Translations under genes and position numbers: made by a program | NCBI GenBank assembly: GCA_021442155.1 | Contig: CM038215.1 | Span: 5,480,976-5,544,975 of the forward strand | DNA from: Cymbidium sinense | Lineage: Eukaryota; Streptophyta; Magnoliopsida; Asparagales; Orchidaceae | Reading direction: 5' to 3' | DNA length: 64,000 nucleotides | Shown: positions 12,282 to 23,215 of the stretch, in pieces | Layout: each line of letters starts with the position of its first letter | Position numbering within the stretch: the first letter of the stretch is position 1 | The notes under the pieces: model-generated | Databases searched by the model: none | Told to the model about the DNA's origin: nothing | Seen by the model: only the letters and a program-made list of their open reading frames with translations

Positions 12282-12574
12282 CTCTAAACCATACACCCTA
12301 AAACCTTAAACCTTAAACCGTAACTATAAACTCTAAAAATGCTAAACCCTAAAGCCTAAACCCTAAACCCTAAATCATAAACACTAATCTAACTCCCTGA
12401 ACCCCTAAACCTAAACCCTAAAACCTTAAAGCTCTAATAAACCCTAAACCCAAAACTCTTAACCTAACCCTAAACCTTAAACCTTAAAAGCATAAACCTT
12501 CAAACCTAAACCCTAAACCCTATACCCTAACCCTAAACCCTAAATCCTAAACCCCAAACCCTAAACCTAAACCT

Positions 12575-12592
12575 AAAGTAACTAAATAAATT
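12575..12592 (+). repeat. Conserved upstream box (GRP module E)
   Basis: AAAGTAACTAAATAAATT lies 74 bp before the start of GRP module E, the same spacing as in modules D, G and K. Confidence 0.7.
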
Positions 12593-12648
12593 AAAAAATT
12601 AACCTCAACCCTAAAACCTAATAAACCTAAACTTAAACCTAAACCCTA

Positions 12649-13135
12649 AGAATGGTAGAACCTTGATGACAGGAACTTCACTATCAACCAGGCTCAGTCT
12701 AGCTCTAGAAGTGGAGGCAAAGGTGGAGGCGCTGGTTATCCTAATGGTGGTTGGGTATCTGGAGGAGTTGGTGGATATGGAGGTGGTGGTCGAAGTAGTG
12801 GTGGTTTTGGAGGTGGGAGGAGTGACGAAGGTTACAGTCGTGGTGGTGGCGGAGGGAGAGATCAAGGATATGATGGTGGATCCCACTACTCGAGATCCAA
12901 CAGTGGTTTTGATGTGAACTAAAGAAATTGAAGAACGTTCCATCCGATCTACTGCTTATAGAACTATGTCTTTATAGTAGAGATGGTTTAAGTTATCTAG
13001 GATTTTTGATTTGCTCTATGCATGCTCATTTTTATCTATGTCATCACTTGTGCTTTAGAAAACTTTGGGTGTTACTTGATTGATGAAATCAAAAAGAAGA
13101 AATGTTGAATCTAAATTTTTTCTCTATTAAAAAAA
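12649..13135 (+). pseudogene. GRP-derived module E
   Basis: A one-base loss in the first codons (GGTAG where sister copies have GGGCAG) breaks the frame. From 12659 the GRP frame is then open to TAA at 12920-12922. It begins NLDDRNFTINQAQSSS (the RRM end) and continues through GGVGGYGGGGRSSGGFGGG, RSDEGYSRGGGGGRD and YDGGSHYSR. The C-terminus reads GFDVN instead of GxDGNWRN because a substitution created an early stop. The shared 3' UTR runs to about 13130 and ends in an A run. As in module D, the RRM core is missing, so no RNA-binding function is expected. Confidence 0.78.
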
Positions 13136-13166
13136 ATTAAAAACCCTAAACCTAAAACCTAAACCC

Positions 13167-14130
13167 GATAATTTGCTAGAGCCTTTTATTGTGCTAGCTG
13201 AATCTTTGTTGATGCTTTTGGATTGGTCTTTTTGGTTTTTGGTGTTGGTGGCTACCTTTCAACCCCTTTTGAGTGGTTGTTTTGTCTTCTGGTGATTTGC
13301 TCACCCTGGTTAAGCTTGGTGACTACTTATTGTTGGGACTTTGTCTTGAGGGCTCCTATCTTAGTTTTGTTGGGTTGTTTCTTTGTTAATTAACATTGGT
13401 CTAGTGCTTGCTGATGGCTAGTTCTAGTTTTCCCAAGTTTAGAGGTTGGATGGGTATTTGGTTAATGGATGTTGTTGGTGTTCTAACTTTATTCTGGACT
13501 CTCTCTAGGTTATTATGATTAGTCTATTATGGTTTTTATTTTGTGGTTTGGCTGCTAGCTGGTTGCTGGCCAGTTTCTCTTTGTTTATTGGTGATGGATC
13601 TAGAACTCTATGGACTATTGGGCCTGGATGTTTGCTTGTATCAGGTATGTTGGCTATGATGGCTTTGATGTTACTCACCTCTTCTCTCTGGCTAGTAGCA
13701 TTACATATGTATTGTTGCCCCTTAAGATGATCCAAACTTAGCCTGAGCCTTCTCTTTCTCAACTCTCTCATTTTCCTCTCTCTTTATCCTTATCCTTTTA
13801 GCTATGATTTTGCCCTTGTAGTGTTTGTAGATTTTCTTTCCATGTTGGAACTTTATAGGGGAATGGTCATTGTTCAACAACCTAAGTATTATTGTTATGG
13901 ATCTCTTGCTTTCTTAAATCATGAACTTGAACTCATCCTTTTTTTCTTTTTAGGATTTGCTTTAGTTTTATATGTCTTTTTTTCTTATGCTGATTTGTAT
14001 TTTCTCTTCTTTTCTTTTCTAATGTACTTAAATTTAGTTTAGTTTCTTGTAGCTCGAGAGAATTTTAGAGCTTTGCCTCTTTTAAGGACATATCTTTTCG
14101 TAATAAAACCCTAAACTTTTACCAAAAAAA
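13167..14130 (+). mobile_element. L1-type LINE, 3' fragment (L1-C)
   Basis: A T/G-rich, A-poor stretch unlike the satellite on both sides. It shares text with the 3' UTR of the longer L1 at 38278-45871. Examples are GCTATGATGGC near 13653, TGGCTAGTAGCATTACATATG near 13690, CCTTAAGATGATC near 13722 and GAGCCTTCTCTTTCTC near 13745. Both end with TTAAGGACAT...TAATAAAA and a short A run. Only the 3' UTR is present, so this is a 5'-truncated insertion. Hydrophobic open frames in it come from the T-rich composition and are not genes. Confidence 0.75.
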
Positions 14131-14494
14131 CCCTAAACCCTAAAACAACCCTAAATACGAAAACCCTAAACCTTAAACCTAAACCCAATCCCTAAATCCT
14201 ATACCCTAAACCCTAACCCTAAACCCTAAAACCTAAATACTAAACCCTAAACTAACCCTAAACGCTAAAGCCTAAACACTAAGCCCTAAACCCTAAACCC
14301 TAAACCCTAACCTTAAACCCTAAACCCTAAAAGCATAAAACCAAAACCCTAAAAGCATAAAACCAAAACCCTAATCCCTAAACACTAAACCCTAAACCCT
14401 AAACCTAAACCCTAAACCTAAACCCAAAGTAACTAAATAAATCAAAAAAATAAACCTAAACCCTAAAACCAAATAAACCTAAACCTAAACCCTA
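14131..14494 (+). repeat. Telomere-like block upstream of GRP module F
   Basis: CCCTAAA units and variants. It contains the conserved box at 14426. Confidence 0.85.
14426..14443 (+). repeat. Conserved upstream box (GRP module F)
   Basis: AAAGTAACTAAATAAATC lies 69 bp before the module start. Confidence 0.65.
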
Positions 14495-14925
14495 AGAATG
14501 GGCAGAACCTTGATGGTAGGAACATCACCATCAACTAGTTCATTCTAGATATGGAAGTCGAGGCGAAGGTGGAGGTGGTAGTGGGCCTGAGGTGGTGGAT
14601 AGAGGGGGGATGGTGGTGAGCAATGGTTATGGAGGAGTGGAAAAGTTACGCCCATAGGGCGAGAGGGAGAGATCAGGGATATGATGGTGGATCCCGCCAC
14701 TGAGGTCTGGGATGGGAACTAGGAAATCAAGAACGCTGATCCGATCTGCTACTTATGGAACTATGTCTTTATAGTAGAAATAGTTCTAGTTCTCAAGGGT
14801 TTTTGGTTTGCTCTATCTGTACTATATATATCAATTGTGTCTTAGAAAATTTGGTGTGTTACTTGATTGAAGAAATCAAATAGAAGAAATGTTGAATCTA
14901 AATTTGTTCTCTATTAAAAAAAACC
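14495..14925 (+). pseudogene. GRP-derived module F
   Basis: It opens with GGGCAGAACCTTGATGG and then GGAACATCACCATCAAC, the RRM-end text. An in-frame TAG follows at the glutamine position (CAACTAG near 14533). The glycine-rich part is shortened and frameshifted, the C-terminal text (GATATGATGGTGGATCC) is recognisable, and the NWRN end is broken. The shared 3' UTR runs from about 14735 to an A run near 14920. It is a clear pseudogene. Confidence 0.76.
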
Positions 14926-15844
14926 AAAAACCCTAAACCCTAAACTAAAACCTGAACCCTAAACCCTAAACCTACAATCGTAACCCCTAAACCCTAAACC
15001 CTAAACCCTAAACCTAAATGCTAAACCCTAAACCCTAAACCCTAAAACCATAAACCATAAACCCTAAACCCTAAACCCTAATTCCTAAACCCTATAACCT
15101 ACAACCCAAAACCCCAAACACTAAACCCTAAACCCTAAACCCTAAAAACCTAAAAACCTAAACATAAAATAAATAAAACCTGAAAATAAAATAAATAAAT
15201 AAACCTAAACCTAAAAAATAAAATAAAATAAAAACATTAACTAAACCTAAACCTAAATATAAAATAAAATACACTAAAATAAAATAAATAAAATTAAACT
15301 AAATTAAAAATAAACCTAAGAATAAAACCTAAAATAAAATAAAATAAACATATAAATAAAAATAAAACCTAAACGTAAAAAATAAACCTTAAAATAAAAC
15401 CTAAATACTAAACTAAAAAAATAAACCTAAAGTAAAAAATAAAATAAATAAAATCAAATAAACCTAAACATAAACTAAAATATACTAAACTAAAATAAAT
15501 AAAACCTAAACATAAACTTAAACTAAATAAAAAAAATCAACTAAAAAAAAACCTAAACCTAAACTAAAAAATAAAACCTAAAAATAAACCTAAAATAGAA
15601 ACCTAAAACCCAAACCTAAAAATATAAAATAAAAACCTAAACCTAAAAAAAAAAAATCTAAACCTAAAAAAGAAATAAAAATAAAACACAACTAAAAAAT
15701 AAACCTAAACCTAAACTTAAGCTTAAAAAATAAACTAAAATAAAAAACCAAAATTAAAATAAATAAACCTACAATAAAAAAACTAAACTAAATTAAAAAT
15801 AAAATAAACTAAAATAAATAAAAAATAAACTAAATAAACCTACA
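14926..15844 (+). repeat. Telomere-like then AT-rich block
   Basis: CCCTAAA units to about 15160, then AATAAA/CCTAAA low-complexity text. No gene is visible. Confidence 0.82.
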
Positions 15845-15864
15845 CCTACTGGTTTACTTAATTT
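15845..15864 (+). repeat. Satellite landmark (copy 6)
   Basis: CCTACTGGTTTACTTAATTT, one of the clearest copies. Confidence 0.77.
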
Positions 15865-16118
15865 AAGAAAAACTCATAAACCCTAAATCATAAACCCTAA
15901 ACCCTTAAACCAAAACCTACAATTCTATACCATAAACAATAAACCCTAAAACCCTAAACCTTAAACCTTAAACCGTAAACCCTAAATCCTAAACCCTAAA
16001 CTCTAAACCCTAAACCTTAAACCCCAAACCCTAAAATAAAACTTAAAGTAACTAAATAAATTAGGAAATAAACCTAAACCCTAAAACCTAATAAACCTAA
16101 ACCTAAACCTAATCCTTA
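15865..16118 (+). repeat. Telomere-like block upstream of split GRP module G
   Basis: CCCTAAA variants including the conserved box at 16045. It ends with the usual module start AGAATG at 16119. Confidence 0.83.
16045..16062 (+). repeat. Conserved upstream box (GRP module G)
   Basis: AAAGTAACTAAATAAATT lies 74 bp before AGAATG at 16119. The rest of the module appears only after the L1 fragment. Confidence 0.7.
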
Positions 16119-16123
16119 AGAAT

Positions 16124-17368
16124 GCTATCTCCTTCTGATGGAGGTCATGATTTTTTTGGTTAGTACTGTTGAGCATTGGTTGCCCTCTAGTTTTGGTGGT
16201 TCTCTCCTCTTGTTTGTCTCCTATTGTGTTGGTTTTAGCATGATCTAGTGATTGGAAGGCTACAGAGCTTACTTATTTTCCTTTTACCCTATCCTCTTTT
16301 TTTCCCCGTGAAGGTTTATTGGATGGTGGTTGCTTGAAGGTTGGGGTCTTTTCCAGCCTTTTGGTTTCATTTTTAGCTATATGGAATCTTGATTATTAGT
16401 CGAGCCTGGACGTGGGATTTATTCTTTCCTGGGCTGAGTTACTCTCTCTAGAGCTATTACCTACCATCTAGTTTTCATTCTCCTTTTATGGTGGTTTTTT
16501 TTGAAGTTTTTTTATGTTTTTGCCTATTAGCTGGATGGCCCATTGTCTTATCATTTCTTTTTGTTATGGGATAAACTTGTATGTTTTTGTTTCTATTATT
16601 ACTATTTCGCTAATTCTTGTTAATATATTGGGTGGCCATGATGGTTGGCTGCATCTATGATGTTGGTTGGTGGATCTACAAAATTTTTGATTCTTTACCT
16701 TTGGTATTTGTTTATTTTGGGTGGCTTTGATGGTGGCTATTTCTTGGCTACTATATTTTTTGGTTGGTTTCTTTACTTTGGTTGTATGTTTTCTTGATTA
16801 GTTGCTTATTTAATCTTGATGATGATACGAACTTGGCTCTTTTATTGTTGGTTTGGTTTAATTGAGGTAAGTTAGCTATGATGGTTGGGATGTTTCCCCT
16901 ATTATCCTTTTGTCTAGTAGCACCATAAGTGATTGTAACACTTTTTCTGAAGTTTGGATGCTCACATATCTTGTTGCCCCTTGAGATGAATGTGACAGAG
17001 CTGAGCCTTATCTAAGAATTTTATCATCTTGTTCCTTTTGTGTGCTTAGCTTGTCCTTATTTCTAGATTCTTATCTCTATCTTAAGTAATTTGTAGGTTT
17101 GTGGCAGGTTTGGGACTGTAGGTGGTTTGTGCATCTCTTAGAAGATTTTAGAATAAAGATGGCTTTGGCTGCCATTCTTGGAATTTTGTGCTATTTCTTT
17201 CTTAGTTTTGTCTTTTCTTTCTTTTGCTTTGGTTTTCTTGTAATAGGTAGGGGATTTACCTCTTTAGGCTAATTATAGCTCTCTAGGCTATAATTTAGAG
17301 ATTTATCCATTTTAAGGACCTTTTATCCCTTTCTTTCTTGCAATAAAATTCTCCCACTTTTGATTTAA
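16124..17368 (+). mobile_element. L1-type LINE, 3' fragment (L1-D), nested in a GRP module
   Basis: A T/G-rich insertion sharing 3' UTR text with the other L1 copies: GCTATGATGG near 16873, CTAGTAGCACCATA near 16913, GAAGTTTGGATGCTCACAT near 16951 and CCCCTTGAGATGA near 16977. It ends with TTAAGGACCTTTTATCCC and GCAATAAAATTCTCCC, without a long A tail. Only non-coding 3' sequence is present. The left flank has the GRP module start AGAATG, and the right flank resumes inside the glycine-rich region, so insertion was accompanied by loss of about 140 bp of module sequence. Confidence 0.75.
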
Positions 17369-17722
17369 AGGTGGTGGTTAGAGCAGTGGTGGTTATGGAG
17401 GTAGGAGGAGCAACGAAGATTACAACCATGGTGATAGCGGAGGGAGAGATTGGAGATATGATGCTGGATCCTGCTACTCAAAAGGCTGCAGTTGTTTTGA
17501 TGGGAACTGGAGAAACTAAAAATTGCCCAATCTGATCTATTGTTTATGGAACAATGTATTTACAGTTAAGATGGTTCTAGTTATCTAGGGTTTTTAATTT
17601 TCTCTATGCATGCTCATTTTTTATCTATGTCGATGCTTAGATTTTAGAAAACTTGGTGTATTACTTGGTTGGTGAATTTGAAAAGAAGAAATATTTATTC
17701 TGAATTTGTTCTCTGTTAAAAA
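17369..17722 (+). pseudogene. GRP-derived module G (right part, split by L1-D)
   Basis: The sequence resumes at GGTGGTGGTTAGAGCAGTGG and continues through the glycine-rich part (GGTGGTTATGGAGG). GATGGGAACTGGAGAAACTAA then encodes the intact C-terminal DGNWRN and stop near 17500-17519. The shared 3' UTR ends with GAATTTGTTCTCTGTT and an A run. The left end of the module is only a few bases at 16119-16123, and the RRM-end text is lost. It is not coding-competent. Confidence 0.76.
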
Positions 17723-17899
17723 ATAAATACCAAAAACCCTAAACCCTAAACCTAAACCCTAAACCTAAAATCTAAACCCTAAACCCTAAATCCTAAACCC
17801 TAAAGACTAAACACTAAACCTTAAACCCTAAAACCTAAGCCCTAAACCCTAAACCCTAAACCCTAAACTAAAAAAACACCTAAACCCTAAATCCTAAAC
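17723..17899 (+). repeat. Telomere-like block left of L1-A
   Basis: CCCTAAA units end at AAATCCTAAAC (17889-17899). The same 11 bases follow the L1-A A tail at 23895-23905, so they may be a target-site duplication. In this repeat context the match could also be chance. Confidence 0.8.
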
Positions 17900-18049
17900 T
17901 TGGGCCCGTGCATGCCTTTCCCTCTCGGCTTCCTGGCATTCAAGAAACCCTCATTTCTTTGGGTTTTTCCATGGTTCCTTGATGATCTTCACTGGTAAGG
18001 CACTCATTCATTGGCCTTTGGCCGATTCCCCTCTTTTCCACTAGTTCAA

Positions 18050-18787
18050 ATGGCTTCTGACCGGTAGGCTAAACCGATGCCTAAAGTCGCCTCCTCCTAC
18101 TGATGATTTCTTGGGTAAATCTAAGGTTGCTTCTTCTAAATCCTTCAAAGATGCTTTATCTAGTAAAGATGCTTCAACCTCCCCTGAATTTTTGATTAAT
18201 CTTGTTCATATGATGTTTAAAGGAGCTCCGATAATAATGTGTTCTAATTTGGATATTGAGAAACTTGCTGAGCCTTATGCTTTTACTCGATTGCCAAATT
18301 TTCAAATAATATGGATGATATTCGATTTTTCTTTCATGATTTAAAGCTTTCCAGTGTGTTTTATGTTGGTTTGTTGGATGGTCATCATGTCCTCATAAAT
18401 TATCTAATGATCTTGACTATAGCCAGATTTTCCCTCGTCGATCTTATTATGTTAAGAATTGTCAAATGCTTATCCTTAAATGGACTCCTTTTTTGACATT
18501 GAAGAAGAATCTCCTATAGTGCTAGTTTGGATTGCTTTTCTTAATCTGGTAGACCTTTACAAATCAAGGAAGGAACTATGGCTAAATCTCACCTTTCAAT
18601 TTTTAGTATCTTTATTCAAATTGATGTTATAAAGAAGTTTCCTAATGAGATTTGGATAGGGTCCAAAAAGTATGGGTACTTTCAATCGGTTGAATTTGAA
18701 AACCTTCTTGCTTTCTGCAATCATTGCAAAACCCATGGCCATGTCTTTTTAGATTGTTTCATTGCTCATCCTCAACTTAAAAAATAA
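18050..18787 (+). pseudogene. L1-A ORF1 remnant, N-terminal part with CCHC knuckle
   Basis: An ATG at 18050 is followed by a stop after five codons. Another frame, from 18111, gives a SFKDALSS segment and GAPIIMCSNLDIEKLAEPYAF, resembling the start of the DUF4283-type domain of plant L1 ORF1. Further text shifts frame near 18311. The last frame (18578-18787) reads GYFQSVEFENLLAFCNHC and then KTHGHVFLDC. This gives a zinc knuckle of C-X2-C-X4-H-X4-C form (CNHCKTHGHVFLDC) with all four metal ligands kept. ORF1 is known as the RNA-binding partner of the LINE RNP. At least three frame breaks make this a pseudogene. Confidence 0.75.
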
Positions 18788-19407
18788 TTTATTAAAAGTC
18801 CTAAGCTGATTGATCAACGGATTTCTTTTAACTAATAAAAATAAAAAGTTATGTTTCTTCTGAAAAAGATAAAGATGTTGCTGATTGAATTTTTTTTAAC
18901 TTCTAAGAATGCTTTTGAAAATGTTTCTAAAAATGATGATGATGCTTTGAATGGTAGTCAGATTTTAGATTCTATTGATCTTATGCTACGAAATTTTCAA
19001 GATGATGTTATTAATTTTGGTTTCCTCTACTAAAAATTGTTGTGATATAGCTCTAAAATTTTAAAGATAATGTCTTTCTTTTCGATTTTCAAGAACCTTT
19101 AAAAGAAAAGGATGATTTTAATTCTTTTAATATGGAAGTTGTTGATGGTTTGGATAAGATGGATGTTGTGCAACCCACTTCTTGTTTTCTTAACAAATCT
19201 ATTTCTGCTCCTTCTTTAGCTATTATTTCTGATGATGTTTTGCCTATGGTTTCTTCTCAATTAATGGATACTAATGTTTTAGTGCCTTTTCAATTGGATT
19301 CTCCTACCAAATCTATAGTTATTAAGAGTTTTAATGCTCCTTCTGATGATGAATCTTTGGGAAATGAAATTGGTTCTCAAACTATTTTTGTGAAAAAGAA
19401 AAAATAG
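18788..19407 (+). pseudogene. L1-A ORF1 remnant, C-terminal part
   Basis: Open stretches at 18851-19033 and 19132-19407 carry acidic, Ser/Asp-rich text and end in a lysine run (KKKK) at TAG 19405-19407. Variable low-complexity C-terminal tails are normal for plant L1 ORF1. The segment SISAPSLAIISDD has a decayed counterpart in L1-B near 39250-39300, which supports its origin. No enzymatic motif is present. Confidence 0.55.
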
Positions 19408-19478
19408 TTCAAAAATTTTCCTCCTAAAGTTTCTAGATCGACTCGATCTTCTTCATCTTCTTTTCTTAATAATAATTT

Positions 19479-20289
19479 ATGTTTAATTTTTTTTAAATGT
19501 TCAGGCATTGGTACTCTTGCTATTAGGAATAGGATTAAGAAACTTTATAGGGTTTATAATGGCAATTTATTGGTTATTCTTGAACCTCTTATTTTTTTCT
19601 TCTAAAATTATGCATGCGGCTAGAATGATTGGTTTCTCCAATTACTTTATTAACAATAGCAATAAGATTTGGTTATTTTGGAATAATTCTATTTCTATTA
19701 ATGTCATTAGTGATTTTCATCTAGTTGTAAATGTGGATATTTCTTTTTGTGATTATCATGCTTTTGGCTCTTTTGTTTATGCTACTTGTAATATGATTGA
19801 GAGGAGGATTCTTTGGGATCAATTATTTACTTTAGCTTCTACTGTTATTGATTCTTGGATTGTTGGTGGGAATTTCAATATAGTCTTTTCTATGAATGAA
19901 AGAAAAGGGGGTTCTTCGCTGAATTTACATTCTATGGAAGATTTTTTGAATATGTTCTTGGAGTGTAATCTGCATGATGTTGGTTTTATTGGCTCTTGTT
20001 TCACTTGGAATAATCATAGACTTTGGCAACATTTGGATCATGCCTTATTTTATAATTTTTGGTTAAATCATTAGCCTTTGACTTTGGTTGAACACCTTAG
20101 TAGAACTCTCTCGAATCATGGTCCTTTTTTGATTTCCATTAAGGATGTTATTCATAACAATAATGTTATTAAAAATTTTCATTTTCAAAATATGTGGTTG
20201 CAAGATAGTGGATTTCTTGATGCTATTGCTTCTAATTGGTATGCTCCTCTTACTCTTGATGATTCTGCTTTTGGTATGAAGAGATTTTA
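19479..20289 (+). pseudogene. L1-A ORF2: AP-type endonuclease domain
   Basis: The ORF2 start ATGTTTAATTTT is at 19479, but a small deletion creates an immediate stop. The L1-B copy reads MFNFIVWNVRG at the same place. From about 19500 the frame gives the GIG...IRNRIKKLY start, the metal-binding glutamate motif ILEPL (about 19578) and VGGNFNIVF (19862-19888), where the usual GGDFN has Asp changed to Asn. HLDHALFYNFW follows and, after a TAG at 20072, LSNHGPFLIS (20108-20137), where the catalytic SDH has become SNH. Two catalytic positions are therefore altered. In the family this domain nicks T-rich target DNA. Confidence 0.8.
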
Positions 20290-20553
20290 GCTTAAATTAA
20301 AAGGCTTAAGCATCATATTAATTGGTGGAATAGGAATTATTTCAAAAATCTTTTTGATAATATCAAGAACATGGAACAATAGATGAAAGATTTGGAAGAA
20401 CTTGTTATTAATGATTCCTTTTTTTGTTCTAACTTTCCTGAAGCTAAAGATAATCTCACTAAGTTTTAGGATATAGAGGAAACCTACTGGAGATAAAAGC
20501 TTGCTTCTAAACATCTTTCTGAGGGGGAAAGAATCACTAAATATTTTCATGCT

Positions 20554-21699
20554 TTGGTTATGAAAAGGAGAGTTCTTGGTAAAATTCATAAAATCAAGAA
20601 TTTTGATGGTTCTTGGATCACTGAAAAAGAGGATATTTTTTCTTTTTCTATTAACTATTTTAAAGATCTTTTAAATAAAAATTGTCACCATGATCAGTTA
20701 TCTAACCCCTCTATCATTTCTTCTATTATGTCTCTTGAGGATAATGATTGCTTGGTTTCTCCACCTTCGGATGAGGAAATTTTTAATATTCTTAACGGTA
20801 TGAATGTTAATTATGTTGCAGGATCGGATGGCTATTCTACTTTATTCTTCCAAAAAGATTGGTTTATTATTAAATTTGATCTTGTTAATGTCATGAGGGA
20901 TTTCTTTCTTTGGAACTCTAATCCTAAAAACTTCACTTCTACAAATATTATTCTTATTCCCAAGAAAGATAATCCTGACTTGTAGAATGATTTCAGACCT
21001 ATTAGTCTTTGTACTTTCTTTAATAAATTGATTTCTAAAATTACGTTGGCTTGGTAAATTTCTTTCTAAGATTATTTCTACTAATCAAAGCGGCTTTGTG
21101 AATGGTAGGACTATCTCTGACAATGTCTTGCTTGCAAGAATTAATTCATGATTTAAATGTAAAAACTATAGGTGGCAATTTACTTTTCAAGCTTGATATT
21201 ACCAAAGCTTATGACAACATTTCTTCAGATTTTGTTAACATCATTCTCTCTTTATTCGGTTTCTCTACTAAATTTATCTTTGGTTAGCAATATCATTTGT
21301 AATGTTTGGTTCTCTTTAGTTATAAATGGTGAAAACTTTAGCTTCTTTATGTCTTCCCAAGGTATTAGACAAGTTGATCCTCTTTCTTCATCACTTTTTA
21401 TTATTTCTATTGAATATTTGTCTCGTTGGCTTAATTTTTTATTTGGGAAGAATTCTATCATGTATTTCAAGAATCTTGGTGGTCTGGCTATATCCCACTT
21501 AAGCTTTGCTGATGACTTCATTATATTTTGTAATGGCACATTACAATATGTTAAAAAATTGAAGGTGTTTTTGAATAAGTTTGAAAAGGAGGAAAGTGGC
21601 CTCGTGATTAGTACTCAGAAAAGTTTTTTTATCTCCTCTATTTCTATTTTTGCTCATAGAATCAATAGAATAAAGGATATTACTAGATTTTCTCATTAA
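20554..21699 (+). pseudogene. L1-A ORF2: reverse transcriptase domain
   Basis: Upstream text (KRRVLGKIHKIKNFDGSWI, 20560 on) is the typical linker before plant L1 RT. AGSDGYSTLFFQKDW, IILIPKKDNPDL and FRPISLC (about 20990) follow as motifs 0-2. The segment GFVNGRTISDNVLLA and motif A FKLDITKAYDNIS are at 21186-21224 with the catalytic Asp kept. SQGIRQVDPLSSSLF is at about 21355, where the conserved Gly of RQGDP is Val. The FADD catalytic box is at 21505-21516. Stops or frameshifts lie near 20983, 21055 and 21285, so the enzyme is dead although the core Asp residues survive. Confidence 0.85.
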
Positions 21700-22469
21700 T
21701 GTCTTCCTATCAAGTATTTAGGTTCTCCTTTATACTGTGGTCCTAAGAGGTCTCACCTTTTTGATGAGGTTATCCAGAACATTCAGAATAAGATTTCTAC
21801 CCTTGAATTTCATTTTTTATCTTTTGGTGGTAGATTAATTTTTATTAAAAGTATTATTTGCTCTCTTCCTTTTTATTTGCTACTTAATATTATTTCTACT
21901 TCTCTTATTATTATGAGGATTGAAAGGCTTTTTAATAATTTTTTTTGGGGCTCAAGTCTTTCAACCAAAAGATTTCATTGGCCCTCTTGGAATAACATGT
22001 GTGGTACTTTATTTGAAGGTGGTCTTGGCTGTATGTCCTTGTTGGATTCCACTAATGGTTTTTCTTTTAAACTTTGGTGGAATTTTAGGAAGAATGTTAG
22101 TCTTTGGGCAAATTTTATGAATTTCAAATACAACAAAGGTAAACATCCTTTAACTTATAGCTATAAGCATGGTGACTCTATTGGTTGGAAATGTAAAGGT
22201 AAACATCCTTTAAACCCTCTTCGCCTGTCAATTTTATGATTTGGAATAACATTATTCCTATCTCTCATTATATTCTTGTTTGGAGGATTTTAACGGGTTT
22301 TATTGCTATTGATTCTTTACTTTTAGAGAAAGGTTTTTGTCTTCCTTCTAAATGCTTGTTTTGTTTTCATATTGAGAATGTTAGCCATGTTTTTGTTAAT
22401 GGTGCTATTGCCTCTAAAGTTTGGAATTCGTATAAGGACTTATTCAACATTAGTTCTTTTAATAGTAAT
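21700..22469 (+). pseudogene. L1-A ORF2: post-RT and zf-RVT-like segment
   Basis: Frames at 21720-22239 give YLGSPLY-like text, IERLFNNFFWG and a Gly-rich GGLGCMSLLDS, typical of the plant L1 region after RT. A 60-bp-offset repeat of AAAGGTAAACATCCTTTA (22135 and 22195) brackets the point where, relative to L1-B, about 350 bp are missing. The frame from 22236 continues with WRILTGFIAIDSLLLEKG and CLFCFHIENVSHVFVNGAI, matching the zf-RVT pattern (C-x2-C then HxF). The last Cys of that pattern is replaced. Confidence 0.7.
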
Positions 22470-22769
22470 TTTGCCTTAATGCAGCTCCTTAACTCTTACT
22501 TTCTTAATAGTGTCAAAGGGAATATCAAAATTGTTGTGGATGTTACTTTGATTTGGTTCATTTGGCTTGATAGAAATGATGCTAAACATCATAATGTGCC
22601 TATGAATCATAAGAGGATTATTGATGGGACTAAAGAAAAAAAAGTTTCTTTACATAAGGCTGTGCTTCTTAATGGTACTAATTTTAGAGGTTGCATGTTT
22701 GTTGCTTCTAAATTGGGTATTAAGTTTCCTTATTGTGATATGCCTCTTTCTTATAAAATCATTTACTGG

Positions 22770-23215
22770 ATTAAGCCTCTTAAAATTAACACCGATGGCT
22801 CCATTGCACTTAACAAATCTGGCTGTGGTGGTATTTCTCATAATAATCTTGGGATTATTATCTTGGCTTTTGCACTTGACAAATCTGGCTGTGATGGTAT
22901 TTATCATAACAATCTTGGATTTCTCCACTCCTCTCACTACTACTTCTATTATTATGGCTGAACTAATGGCTGTTTATCAAGCTCTTAAGCTTTGTTTGGA
23001 GAAGAATTTTCTTTCCATTTGGTTGGAATGTGATGCTGAGATGGTTGTTACTATGATCAACTCAAATCACAAGGGTAATGCTCAATTTTCCTACTTAAGA
23101 ATATTAAAGCTATTATTTTTAAATTGTCTTTCAAGATGACTCATATTTTGAGAGAAGGTAATGCTAGTGCTGATTTTTTTCCTGGCTCTGGGAGTAGATC
23201 TTTTTTTATTTTACT
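22770..23215 (+). pseudogene. L1-A ORF2: RNase H domain with internal duplication
   Basis: This is the plant L1 RNase H-like (RVT_3-type) domain. The DEDD-type positions are visible: INTDGS (Asp, about 22788), AELMAVYQAL (Glu, about 22957), WLECDAEMVV (Asp, about 23024) and LREGNASADFF (Asp, about 23147). A 66-bp in-frame direct duplication (22806-22871 and 22872-22937) repeats LNKSGCGGISHNNLG, giving 22 extra residues between the first Asp and the Glu. A frame change follows near 22930. This domain type is found in many plant L1 lineages and would degrade the RNA strand. Confidence 0.8.

Larger units (their letters stand above)
12086..12648 (+). repeat. Telomere-like block upstream of GRP module E
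   Basis: CCCTAAA units, including the longest perfect run I found on this strand (12240-12281), plus the conserved upstream box at 12575. Confidence 0.87.

Noticed and set aside
12649..12660. AG before AATGG as a splice acceptor, making the GRP modules true second exons
   Set aside because: The AG is also produced by the CCCTAAG form of the satellite, one copy lacks it, and no donor or first exon is present.
13515..14042. Small hydrophobic ORFs at 13.5-14.0 kb
   Set aside because: Same explanation: L1-C 3' UTR composition.
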